From positions 1,302,001 through 1,366,000 of the forward strand of contig NZ_CP014164.1 in the NCBI RefSeq assembly GCF_001543285.1: a stretch of 64,000 nucleotides of DNA, read 5' to 3'. How positions within the stretch are numbered: the first letter of the stretch is position 1; the number at the start of each line of letters is the position of its first letter. Shown piece by piece: positions 9,083 to 17,774 of the stretch. This DNA comes from Aerococcus viridans (GTDB lineage Bacteria; Bacillota; Bacilli; Lactobacillales; Aerococcaceae). Position numbers and translations under genes: made by a program. The notes under the pieces were generated by a model. That model saw only the letters and a program-made list of their open reading frames with translations. It was not told the origin of the DNA and searched no databases.

Positions 9083-11266
9083 TTAGCGTGTAGTTCTTGA
9101 ACCTACATAACGTTTTTCAATATAGTTTGATAGTTTAGTTAGAATCGTAATGATGATGATGTACATCAAACCAACAATCAACCACATGCTACCTGATTGG
9201 TAAGTGCGGGCGATGATGATACGACCTGTTTGCGTCAATTCTACGATACCAATTACGGATAGGATTGACGTATCTTTTAAGGTAATAACGAACTGGTTAA
9301 TGAATGACGGTACCATCACTTTTACTGCCTGTGGCAAAATGATGTGACGCATTGTTTGACCGTTTGTTAAACCTAGACTTCGGGCTGCTTCAGTTTGACC
9401 TGTGTCGATGGCTTGGATACCGCCACGAACGATTTCACCCATGTATGCTGCCGCATTTAGTGAAAGGGTTAAAATACCCGCCAAGTTACTTGAAATGGTA
9501 ATGTTAAACATTTGCGGAATACCGAAGTAGATGAAGAATGACATTACAATTAGTGGTAAACCACGCATGATGTCAATATATACTGTCGCAATCCCTGATA
9601 GCACAACGTTACCACTTGTACGCATCAATCCTAAGAAAATACCTAAGATTGTCGCAATTACTAATGATACGATAGCTAAATAAACAGTTGTGCCTAAACC
9701 AGATAATAAGGCCGGGAAGTTGTTGGCTAGTTGAGTTAAGAAGCCGTTAGAAGAACTTGTTTCGCCCTCTTCAGAATCACCTAAGTATTTACCAACGATT
9801 TCGTCGTACTCGCCAGATTCTTGAATAGCTGCTAGTCCGTCATTAAACATTTGTAGTAATTCTTGGTTTTCACCAGCTAAAACAGCAAAGCCATAAGATA
9901 CAGGTTCTAATTGGTCACCAATAACTTTAAGGTTTAAACCACCAGAGTTAATCGCGTAAGCCATTACTGGATAATCTTCTACCGCTGCCGCTGAGTTACC
10001 AGAAATAACATCTTGGTACATGTTAGAAGAGTCATCAAATGTCGTTACAGTAAAACCGTATTCGTCGGCCATTGATTGGGCAATTGTTGCCCCTTGTGTA
10101 CCAGTTTTAACGGCAACATTTTGTCCTTCTAAGTCTTCGTATGATTCAATATCTGAATCCGCCAAAACAGCGAATGTTGTCCCTGAATCAAAATATGGTT
10201 CTGAGAAATCAAAAGTTTGTTTACGTTCTTCTGTAATTGACATACCAGCGATTACGGCATCTGCTTGTTGGGTCTCAACCGCTTGAACCGCCGCATCAAA
10301 GCCTAATGGTTTCAGCTCGTAGTTGAAACCTTGGTTAGCTGCGATAGCATCCAATAATTCAACATCGATCCCAGTGAAGTCACCATTTTCGTCTACGAAT
10401 TCAAATGGTGCAAAAGTTGTATCGGTTGCAATTGTGTAAGTTTCACCTGAACCAGCTGCTGGTGTTTCTGATGAAGAAGATGTTTCTTCTTGACTAGCAC
10501 CGTATTTAGCTAAAATGTCATCATATTCACCTGAAGCCTTGATGTTTTCAAGACCGGCGTTGAACATTTCAAGTAATTCAGCATTTTGGCCACGTAGTAC
10601 AGCAAATCCATAAGGCGCTTCTTCAAAATTGTCACCAATGAATCGTAAGTTTAAACCACCTGATTCGATTGCGTAACCCATTACTGGATAATCTTCTACC
10701 GCTGCTGCTGAGTTACCAGAAATAACATCTTGGTACATGTTTGGCGAATCATCGAAAGTATTCACTGTAAAACCGTATTGGTCCGCTAAGTCGGCTGCGA
10801 TGGTTGCCCCTTGCGTTCCTGTTTTGACAGCAACAGATTGACCTTCTAAATCTTCTAATGATTGGTATTCAGAATCTTCCAATACCGCAAAAGCAGTACC
10901 TGATTCATAATATGGTTCTGAGAAGTCAAAGGTTTGTTTACGTTCTTCAGTAATTGACATACCAGCGATTACCGCGTCTGCTTGACCTGTTTCAACAGCT
11001 TGAACCGCTGCATCGAAACCTAATGAACGTAATTCATAATCGAATCCTTGGTCTTCAGCGATTGCTGCTAAAATATCTACATCGATCCCAACAAATTCAC
11101 CTGAATCATCTACGAATTCAAAAGGTGCAAAAGTTGTATCAGTTGCAATAATATAAGTTTCGCCATTACCTGTTTCAGTTGCTTCAACTTTACCAGGTGC
11201 GATTGAAAATAATAGAGTAAGTAAACTTACAATAAATACGGAAAATGATAGCTTTATATGCTTCAT
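9083..11266 (-). CDS. Amino-acid ABC transporter: two fused substrate-binding domains plus permease (GlnP-like)
   Basis: About 727 residues. A signal sequence (1-30) is followed by two tandem family-3 solute-binding domains (about 35-265 and 278-505), each with DTTFAPFEFVD, EERKQTFDFSEPY and GTQGATIA, separated by a Ser/Glu/Thr linker; a permease domain follows (about 520-725) with the EAA-type loop EAARSLGLTNGQTMRHIILPQA. This is the architecture known from lactococcal GlnP, which imports glutamine/glutamate using two binding domains per chain. The two domains are close copies, so they arose by internal duplication. The partner ATPase (GlnQ) is not adjacent. The ATG at 11266 has GAGGG nine bases upstream. 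Confidence 0.92.
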   Translation of the reverse strand: MKHIKLSFSVFIVSLLTLLFSIAPGKVEATETGNGETYIIATDTTFAPFEFVDDSGEFVGIDVDILAAIAEDQGFDYELRSLGFDAAVQAVETGQADAVIAGMSITEERKQTFDFSEPYYESGTAFAVLEDSEYQSLEDLEGQSVAVKTGTQGATIAADLADQYGFTVNTFDDSPNMYQDVISGNSAAAVEDYPVMGYAIESGGLNLRFIGDNFEEAPYGFAVLRGQNAELLEMFNAGLENIKASGEYDDILAKYGASQEETSSSSETPAAGSGETYTIATDTTFAPFEFVDENGDFTGIDVELLDAIAANQGFNYELKPLGFDAAVQAVETQQADAVIAGMSITEERKQTFDFSEPYFDSGTTFAVLADSDIESYEDLEGQNVAVKTGTQGATIAQSMADEYGFTVTTFDDSSNMYQDVISGNSAAAVEDYPVMAYAINSGGLNLKVIGDQLEPVSYGFAVLAGENQELLQMFNDGLAAIQESGEYDEIVGKYLGDSEEGETSSSNGFLTQLANNFPALLSGLGTTVYLAIVSLVIATILGIFLGLMRTSGNVVLSGIATVYIDIMRGLPLIVMSFFIYFGIPQMFNITISSNLAGILTLSLNAAAYMGEIVRGGIQAIDTGQTEAARSLGLTNGQTMRHIILPQAVKVMVPSFINQFVITLKDTSILSVIGIVELTQTGRIIIARTYQSGSMWLIVGLMYIIIITILTKLSNYIEKRYVGSRTTR

Positions 11267-11540
11267 CACGGCTTTCCCTCACTTCTTTCTTTAAATGTTT
11301 TTAATGCTTTCACAAGATAGTTACAAGTATACCTTGAAATTATCAAAAAAGGAAAGGAAATATCACGCAAAATGTCAGATTTTCTCACACACGCAGATCA
11401 AACCTGTCTATTTACTCACACGTCTCATTTTGTTTTACCCAATCGCTTTTTTTCGCAAAATAAACATAGATGTGTAAAATAGGATTAAATCATAGAATTA
11501 AATCGAAGGATGAAAATATAAAAGAAAGTGATGTTGTATT

Positions 11541-12032
11541 ATGGCAAAAGCTAAAAAAACCAATGTACTCCGTAAATTAGACCAACAAAAAATTCCCTAT
11601 ACAGAAATGACTCTTCCTGAAGATTCCACACCACATTCCAGTGAAGAAGTTGCTGAAGTACTTGGCATTAATCCAGACCAACAATTTAAAACGCTAGTCA
11701 CACATGGAAAATCGAAAAAACATTATGTCTTCCTAGTCCCTGTTAACCATGAGTTAGACCTAAAATTAGCCGCCGCTGCCGTTGGCGAGAAGAATATTCA
11801 TATGATTGCCCAAAAAGACCTTGAACCCTTAACTGGCTACATTCACGGTGGGTGTTCTCCGATTGGTATGAAGAAGGCCTTCCCAACCGTTATTGATGCC
11901 ACCGCTCAAAATTATAAGACCATTATTTTTTCAGCCGGAAAACGCGGATTCTTAGTTGAAGCACCCGTTAATGAATTGGGAAAAGTAATTGCCCAATTAG
12001 ATTTTGCCGACATTATAGCCAAAAAAAACTAG
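11541..12032 (+). CDS. ybaK: Cys-tRNA(Pro)/Cys-tRNA(Cys) deacylase YbaK/EbsC
   Basis: 163 residues of the YbaK/EbsC family: the conserved Lys in QFKTLVTHG, the GGCSPIGMKKAFP loop (conserved Gly-x-x-Ser/Pro) and the C-terminal GKRGFLVEAPVNEL. Members hydrolyse mischarged Cys-tRNA(Pro) in trans with prolyl-tRNA synthetase. A monocistronic gene with its own terminator. Confidence 0.93.
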   Translation: MAKAKKTNVLRKLDQQKIPYTEMTLPEDSTPHSSEEVAEVLGINPDQQFKTLVTHGKSKKHYVFLVPVNHELDLKLAAAAVGEKNIHMIAQKDLEPLTGYIHGGCSPIGMKKAFPTVIDATAQNYKTIIFSAGKRGFLVEAPVNELGKVIAQLDFADIIAKKN

Positions 12033-12057
12033 CCAAGAGAAAACTGGCTAGTTTTTC
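12026..12057. terminator. Terminator of ybaK and yccF
   Basis: AAACTAGCC/GGCTAGTTT stem with T5; the stem starts inside the last ybaK codons and serves the convergent yccF gene too. Confidence 0.85.
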
Positions 12058-12071
12058 CTATGTCTATACTA

Positions 12072-12464
12072 CTATCTTATATCCATGTAAAGTGTATTTG
12101 ACGGCACAATTCGTGCACCAAACGGTACAAGCGATAGTACGGCTAGTTTAAAGTGTTGTTTGGCGAATGGGATACCGATAATGGTAATGGCTAAAATAAC
12201 CCCCGTAAATAGGTGCATGGCTGCTAATTCTAGACCACCAAAGATTAACCATAGAATATTCCATAGCAAGCTACCAAAGCCACTTTCCCCACGGACAACG
12301 TCTTTACCAAATGGCATTAATGATAATTTGGCCATTTTGAAACATTGTAGGCCTACGGGAATACCAACAATCGTGAGGCACCATAGACTGCCGATAAAGA
12401 ACCAAGAGATGGCAGAAATAAGCCCACCAAAAATCATCCAAATTAAATTTCCTAAACAACCCAT
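12072..12464 (-). CDS. yccF: YccF domain membrane protein
   Basis: 130 residues made of two similar halves, each with a hydrophobic pair of helices and the repeat IxIxGIPxxxQxFKxAxLSLxPFG (seen as TIVGIPVGLQCFKMAKLSLM and TIIGIPFAKQHFKLAVLSLV). This internal duplication is the YccF signature. Inner-membrane protein of unknown function. Single gene; stop shared with the bidirectional terminator zone. Confidence 0.9.
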   Translation of the reverse strand: MGCLGNLIWMIFGGLISAISWFFIGSLWCLTIVGIPVGLQCFKMAKLSLMPFGKDVVRGESGFGSLLWNILWLIFGGLELAAMHLFTGVILAITIIGIPFAKQHFKLAVLSLVPFGARIVPSNTLYMDIR

Positions 12465-12635
12465 GGGCGTTCATCCTTTCATTTTCGTTTTCAATAGTTT
12501 ATGGTTATAATATAACATAGATAAGTTTACTAGCCATCCGTCTTACGATGTAATCTTTAAGTTAAAAGTAATTGTAAGCGCTATATAACCGTCTACAAAA
12601 GCTCGCTAGTAACAAATGCCAATTGGAGGATTTAC

Positions 12636-13446
12636 ATGACAGATATTAAATTAATTGCCATTGATATGGACCACACCTTGCTAAATGACAATGGACAGCT
12701 TCCTGAGAACTTTACAGACCAGGTACATGCCTTAAAAGAAAAAGGCATCCAGGTGGCCATCGCATCCGGACGACCACTTTATACTCTGGCAGATATGTTC
12801 AGTCATATTGAAGATGATTTGATTTTCGTATCTGATAATGGTGCTGCCATCACCAAACAAGGAGAACAATTATTTAATTCAATTATCCAACCAGATGACT
12901 ACCGCAAATTGATGGCCTTTACCCTTGATCAAAATGAAGCAACTGGTATCCCTATCTTGTGTGCCCTAGACGCAGCCTATATTCCAAAAGCCCATGACCA
13001 GTATGATCAAGTCTACCGGACTTTCTATACCAATATTCACTATTCCGACGACTTTGCGTCAGTGGATGCTGTTGCTAACAAGTTTACAGTGTATACACCA
13101 AATAACGATGCTGTTGACCAATATGCGGACATTTACGGCCCGGCTTTAAGCAAGCAATTTTCTGCCACAACATCTGGTAAAGAGTGGATTGATATTATGA
13201 ACAAAAATATCGATAAAGGCCAAGGCATGTACCAACTGAGCAACTTACTCAATATCACCACTGACCAAATGATGGCTTTTGGTGATAACTATAATGACAT
13301 TGAAATGTTGGCTGCTGTGAAAATATTCATATGCCATGGAAAATGCCCATGACGATGTTAAAGCACAAGCTAATTTTATCGCCCCATCTAATAACGATCT
13401 AGGTGTATCAAAAGTCATTCAAGACTTGTTAGACGGTAACTTATGA
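12636..13446 (+). pseudogene. Cof-type HAD phosphatase, frameshifted near the 3' end
   Basis: The first 228 residues are a normal Cof/HAD-IIB phosphatase: motif I DMDHTLLND, motif II AIASGRP, cap domain, motif III Lys (DKGQGMYQLS) and motif IV FGDNYNDIEM. At 13320-13323 a run of four A shifts the frame and ends the protein at 13352. With three A the frame continues VKYSYAMENAHDDVKAQA and on to a natural stop at 13446 just before the terminator. Either a real one-base insertion or a sequence error; the catalytic motifs are all upstream of the shift, so the truncated product might keep some activity. Confidence 0.85.
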
Positions 13447-13456
13447 AAATAAAATA

Positions 13457-13508
13457 AAAACACAGAAAGCAGTTGAACCTCACTCGGTCAGCCATTTTCT
13501 GTGTTTTT
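13457..13508 (+). terminator. Terminator behind the HAD gene
   Basis: AACACAGAAA pairs with TTTTCTGTGTT, followed by a T run; located 11 bases after the restored stop codon of the frameshifted HAD gene. Confidence 0.75.
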
Positions 13509-13527
13509 TCCTCTGTTTTGTTCTTCC

Positions 13528-13680
13528 TTATTCACCTGAAAACATCTACGAAATGACGTAAGGGCCTTTAAACCTCCCGAAGATTTCAGACCATTGTGTT
13601 ACTTTGGTCCCTAATTTTTCATAAAAATTCAGCACTTCTTTTGAATGGGCAAAAATCAACTACGGGACAACTTGAACCAT
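13528..13680 (-). pseudogene. Remnant of a VOC/PhnB-like glyoxalase-fold gene
   Basis: Reading leftward from an ATG at 13680, preceded by GGAG, gives MVQVVP, a stop, LIFAHSKEVLNFYEKLG and TKVTQWSEIFG, a second stop and a few more codons. The pattern PYLIF..(S)KEALEFYE is the start of PhnB-like VOC proteins, so the stop (TAG) has replaced the Tyr codon. Only the first third of a gene is left. Confidence 0.6.
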
Positions 13681-13778
13681 CCAACCGCTCCTTTTTGAAA
13701 CTGACTGTAAAGTATCTTTAAACACTTATAGTATATAGCGGAATCCAGCCCAAGTCCCCTGATAACCATTTTACACAA

Positions 13779-13856
13779 GAAAAAAGAGCAATCTTCACTT
13801 AAGCTAAGACTCTCTCGATAGAAAGAACCGCAGTAAGCTGGTGATTGCCCTTTTTT
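13779..13856. terminator. Long hairpin with terminator ends
   Basis: The ends, AAAAAAGAGCAATC and GATTGCCCTTTTTT, are nearly complementary, so a stem of about 14 bp (one mismatch) closes a 50-nt interior that contains further short pairings. It lies just behind the HAD gene on the minus strand and can act in both directions. Confidence 0.6.
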
Positions 13857-13861
13857 AAATA

Positions 13862-14638
13862 TTAATCAAACAAACCTAATTGTTCACAGGCTTTATAAAT
13901 GCCGTCATTCCAGACCTCAGAAGTGATAATATCTGCAGTTTTCTTGACGTTATCGGTCCCATTACCCATTGCAACTGAGGTGCCAACCTTGGCCAACATT
14001 TCAAGATCGTTGTCGGCGTCACCGAAGGCATAAGTTTGTGAAATATCCATATTCAATATCTCAAGAACCCTGTCAATCCCATTAGCTTTAGACACGTCGA
14101 ATGGATAGATATCCAAATGAGTCGGCCCCGTTTGAACGACTTTCAATTCAGTTAACCAGTCGCTCACAGTCCGGATATTTTCAGTGGTTACGAGCATTTG
14201 AAGGACGTGTTCAGGATATTCACTATCATCCACAATCTTAAATGGTTCACCGTAATCCCTGGCATGAAAGACATTTGGTAGTAAATGAAGTCCTTTCTTG
14301 GTGTCAAAAAAGCCTGGCACATCGCGAGAACGCATCTCGTCAATCGTACGTTCAACTAGTGCTTGGTCAATATAGTTTTGATAAACAAGGTCATTTTCGA
14401 TATGAACTGCCTGACCATTTGAAGTGATAAATGAATCAATCTTCAATAAGTCACCCAAGTCCTGAGCCCGGTTCTTCCAGCGACCTGTTGCAATAATTGG
14501 TAGCACGCCATTGGCTTTTAACTTTTCAATGGCAAGGTAGGTTGACTCAGGAACCTTTTGTTCAATGGGTAAATGGTACTTGCTTGAGTCAAATAAGGTA
14601 CCGTCAATATCAAAAAATGCCACTCGTTCAATCTTCAT
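13862..14638 (-). CDS. Cof-type HAD-IIB family phosphatase
   Basis: 258 residues. Motif I FFDIDGTLFDS at about 7-17, motif II PIIATGRW, the C2-type cap, the motif III Lys (SKANGIDRVLE) and motif IV AFGDADNDLEMLAKVG. Members dephosphorylate sugar phosphates, nucleotides or flavin precursors; substrate unknown. The ATG at 14638 follows AGGAGG; an extension of 24 codons upstream is open but has no ribosome site. It is the last gene of an operon with the RpiR regulator and a Gfo/Idh oxidoreductase, suggesting a sugar-derivative substrate. Confidence 0.9.
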   Translation of the reverse strand: MKIERVAFFDIDGTLFDSSKYHLPIEQKVPESTYLAIEKLKANGVLPIIATGRWKNRAQDLGDLLKIDSFITSNGQAVHIENDLVYQNYIDQALVERTIDEMRSRDVPGFFDTKKGLHLLPNVFHARDYGEPFKIVDDSEYPEHVLQMLVTTENIRTVSDWLTELKVVQTGPTHLDIYPFDVSKANGIDRVLEILNMDISQTYAFGDADNDLEMLAKVGTSVAMGNGTDNVKKTADIITSEVWNDGIYKACEQLGLFD

Positions 14639-14713
14639 AGAAGAGCCTCCTGTAATTTTCTTACTTTCATTATAGCAGTTTACGCTTTCATTTGATCTGA
14701 GTGATTGCATTTA

Positions 14714-15661
14714 CTAAAATATTTCTGCTTTCAATTGATCAATAATGGCTGCGAATTTCTTAGTATCCGCTATTGGCATCCGGTTGCTTTCTAATCTACC
14801 TGCTTTTAGATTGGCATGGACATGGGTAATTTCACCATAAAAATCATCGACAATATTCAAAATTTCATTGTTTGTGACCCTATCGGCTACAATTAAGTCA
14901 AATTTAGTTGGTCGGTGGAAGTCATAAAGCACAATTTCCCCTTTACTTCCTGAAATCACTGCTTTTGCGTCTGTTAATCGGTCAAAACCTGATTCTAGCA
15001 CTGCTTCCTTACCGTTCACGTCAAATACCGCATTCACGTATACTTCTACTTGACTATCATGTAACTTGTAATCCAAGTTTTTCAGGACAAATTCACCTGG
15101 CAAGAAGTCTTCTAGTAAGGCAGCGTTATAGACACCCATATCTAGTAAACAGCCACCTTGATCTTTTTCAAAATGGTAAGAAGCATTGGACTCATCGAAA
15201 TTTCGGCATAAAGAAGTGGTTACCGTATGGACTTCCCCAATTTCACCTTGTGCAACCAATTCTTTCACCGCTTGATAAGCAGGGGTAAAGCGACTCTTCA
15301 TGGCTTCCATAAAGAAAACGGGTTTAGCATCTAAAGCTGCTTCAATTTTTGAAACTTCAGCTTGATTCATAGTCGCTGGTTTTTCACAAAGAATGGCTTT
15401 GCCTGCTTGGATGGCTTTCAAGACCCATTCCAAATGGTATTTATGCGGTAAAGCAATGTAGACCGCGTCCACTTGGTTGTCGTCCAATAATTCTTGGTAA
15501 GACCCATAAGCCTTTTCACATGGATGGTTAGCTTTGAAAGCTTCAGCCTTTTCAATCGTCCGGTTGGCAACTGCGTATAATTCACCGTCAGTTACCTCCT
15601 CTAGACTATCCGCAAAACGGTTGGCGATATTTCCTGCGCCGATAATTCCCCACTTAATCAT
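14714..15661 (-). CDS. Gfo/Idh/MocA family NAD(P)-dependent oxidoreductase
   Basis: 315 residues. Rossmann start WGIIGAGNIANRFADSL, the family hallmark AILCEKPATMN (the catalytic Lys of EKP) at about 93-103, and a C-terminal alpha/beta domain beginning EAMKSRFTPAY. These enzymes oxidise or epimerise sugars, inositols and aminosugars. The start codon overlaps the stop of the rpiR gene by eight bases, with AGAGGAG upstream, so the two are translationally coupled. One of three family members within 4 kb. Confidence 0.9.
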   Translation of the reverse strand: MIKWGIIGAGNIANRFADSLEEVTDGELYAVANRTIEKAEAFKANHPCEKAYGSYQELLDDNQVDAVYIALPHKYHLEWVLKAIQAGKAILCEKPATMNQAEVSKIEAALDAKPVFFMEAMKSRFTPAYQAVKELVAQGEIGEVHTVTTSLCRNFDESNASYHFEKDQGGCLLDMGVYNAALLEDFLPGEFVLKNLDYKLHDSQVEVYVNAVFDVNGKEAVLESGFDRLTDAKAVISGSKGEIVLYDFHRPTKFDLIVADRVTNNEILNIVDDFYGEITHVHANLKAGRLESNRMPIADTKKFAAIIDQLKAEIF

Positions 15662-16517
15662 CTAATGCTCCTCTCTGGATTCGCGTAAACTTCTTGGCAA
15701 TTTGTTCGTTATTTTTCTTGTAATTGGTCATAAAAATCATGGCAAATAAAACATTAAAAATATATTCAATGGCAATTTGCGAAGAGAAAGTTCCTATTTT
15801 CAAGGAGTCTGACCGCTCCAAATCAACAGTTGTCAGCCAATGGTCAGTCATCCCCGCTAAAACTTTAGCGTCTAGGGACGAAATCAAAATAGTTGGCACA
15901 CTTTCAGCTTTCAAAATCTCAATAAATTGCTGGTACTTGACTGAATCCGCCCGGTAAGAGGTAAAAATGGCACAGTCTGTCCTTGTAATATTGGACGCCA
16001 CCCAAGCCTCATCCGCGTATTCTTCCGCTATCACAATGAAAATCCCTAATTTAGCCAGTTTATTCTGAAAAGATCGGGCTGAAATTTGCGTGTCACCTTT
16101 GGCAAAAATAAATATCCGCTTGGCATCTAGCATAGTTTTCACACAGGCTTCAAAAGTCTGTTCATCAAAATTGGCTTGCATAGCTTCAATCGTTTGCTTG
16201 GTCAAACTAGCCATTTTGTCGGCAATATCACTAGTCGAATCTTCCGGTACGAAGGGAAAATTGGCATCCACTGCCCCTTCTTTGAACCGGTCCTGCTGGG
16301 CATAGGCAATTAAAGCCACCCGGAAATCCCTGAAACCTTCATAACCTAGCTTTTGGGTAAATCGAACAATCGCTGAATGTGAGGTATAAGTTTTAGTCGC
16401 CAAGTCCCTTAAATTAAACTGGCTGGTCGCTAAGGGATTGCTCAAAATATAAGCCGCAATTCGCTTTTCATTGGGCGTAAATTTTTGGTCATTTTTAAGT
16501 GCTTGCACTAAATGCAT
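15654..16517 (-). CDS. MurR/RpiR family transcriptional regulator
   Basis: 287 residues. Residues 1-77 are the HTH_6 domain (FTPNEKRIAAYILSNP, TKTYTSHSAIVRFTQKLGYEG FRDFR); about 120-260 is a SIS phosphosugar-binding domain, which senses sugar phosphates. It heads an operon with an oxidoreductase and a HAD phosphatase and faces two further Gfo/Idh genes across a 214-base divergent region, the likely site of its operator. GAAGGTGAG precedes the ATG. The inducer cannot be named from sequence. Confidence 0.92.
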   Translation of the reverse strand: MHLVQALKNDQKFTPNEKRIAAYILSNPLATSQFNLRDLATKTYTSHSAIVRFTQKLGYEGFRDFRVALIAYAQQDRFKEGAVDANFPFVPEDSTSDIADKMASLTKQTIEAMQANFDEQTFEACVKTMLDAKRIFIFAKGDTQISARSFQNKLAKLGIFIVIAEEYADEAWVASNITRTDCAIFTSYRADSVKYQQFIEILKAESVPTILISSLDAKVLAGMTDHWLTTVDLERSDSLKIGTFSSQIAIEYIFNVLFAMIFMTNYKKNNEQIAKKFTRIQRGALDD

Positions 16518-16731
16518 TTTCTCACCTTCTCCTGAAAGGGTTTTCTACTCATAACATTGTACGCTATCTGCTTGAAAATTGGTATGGAGGATATCTTTTT
16601 GGTCAAAATGTTCAAAAACCCCCTTTCATTCGACACCTTCCTGGCAGTTACTACCAGAATAACCAAATCGCTATCATTTTCCCATCAATACAGCTATATT
16701 TAAGACAAATACATTTATGGAGGTTATGTTC

Positions 16732-17745
16732 ATGTTAAACATTGCTTATATCGGAAACGGTAAATCCACCAACCGCTACCACCTACCCTTTTCTAGCCGC
16801 CTACCGGAAATTGTCAACATTCAAACAATTTACTCACGGTCTGGGAAAAGTGCTTGGCCAGCCCTTGAAGGCGTCAATTACACGAGTAACCTAGATGATA
16901 TCTACAAGGATGAAGCCATCAACCTAGTTGTTATCACCACACCTAACCCTACCCACTATGATTTAGCCAAACAAACTCTTGAAGCCGGTAAAAATGTATT
17001 GGTTGAAAAACCATTTGCGGAAACTCGTGACCAAGCCAAAGAATTATTCGACTTAGCCAAAGAAAAAGGCCTATTCATCCAATGCTACCAAAATCGTCGC
17101 TACGATTCTGACTTCCTAACTACGCAAAAAGTCATCGAATCTGGTGTCCTTGGTGATTTGATCGATGTTGAAATTCACTACGATCGCTATAACCCTGAAT
17201 TTTCAGAAAATTCAACTTATAGTTTAATCGATTCCTATACATACGGTCTAGGGTCTCATTCCCTAGACCAAGCCATTTCTTACTTCGGTATGCCTGACGA
17301 TGTCCACTTCGACACCCGTCAAATTCTTGGTTCCGGCAAATTAAACGACTACTTCGATTTTGATTTAAACTACGGCAATTTAAAAGTGGCAGTAGCCGGG
17401 TCATTAATGCGGTTTGAAGCCAGACCATCTTTTGCCATTTACGGAAAAAAAGGTGTCTTCATCAAGCAAACAAAAGACCGTCAAGAAGACCACTTGAAAT
17501 TAAACTACACACCTGATGAACCTGGTTTTGGACAAGACTTGCCTGAACATTACGGGACTTTAACCTACCTAGATGACAATGGCGTCTACCATAAGGAAGC
17601 GGTTGTTTCTGAAGTTGGCGATTATCGTCAAGTTTACCGCGATATTTATGAAACCATTATTAACGGCAAAGAGAAAGTCGTGAAAGATGAAGAAACATTG
17701 TTAGTGATGCAAATTATGGAAGACGGACAAGTCGATTTACATTAA
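16732..17745 (+). CDS. Gfo/Idh/MocA family oxidoreductase
   Basis: 337 residues. Starts MLNIAYIGNGKSTNRYHLPF, with VVITTPNPTHYDLA and the hallmark NVLVEKPFAETRDQA; C-terminal domain has DRYNPEF and the LGSHSLDQAISYFG motif typical of YvaA/YhhX-like scyllo-inositol dehydrogenase relatives. The ATG at 16732 lies eight bases after GGAGG; an earlier ATG overlaps this site. It is divergent from the rpiR operon and 29 bases ahead of another family member, so the pair is co-transcribed. Substrate unknown. Confidence 0.9.
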   Translation: MLNIAYIGNGKSTNRYHLPFSSRLPEIVNIQTIYSRSGKSAWPALEGVNYTSNLDDIYKDEAINLVVITTPNPTHYDLAKQTLEAGKNVLVEKPFAETRDQAKELFDLAKEKGLFIQCYQNRRYDSDFLTTQKVIESGVLGDLIDVEIHYDRYNPEFSENSTYSLIDSYTYGLGSHSLDQAISYFGMPDDVHFDTRQILGSGKLNDYFDFDLNYGNLKVAVAGSLMRFEARPSFAIYGKKGVFIKQTKDRQEDHLKLNYTPDEPGFGQDLPEHYGTLTYLDDNGVYHKEAVVSEVGDYRQVYRDIYETIINGKEKVVKDEETLLVMQIMEDGQVDLH

Positions 17746-17774
17746 TTTTGACCCACTAAAGAAAGGAAATGAAT

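Noticed and set aside
11295..11477. 60-codon plus-strand frame upstream of ybaK
   Set aside because: No ribosome site, no recognisable domain, and it lies where the transporter promoter should be.
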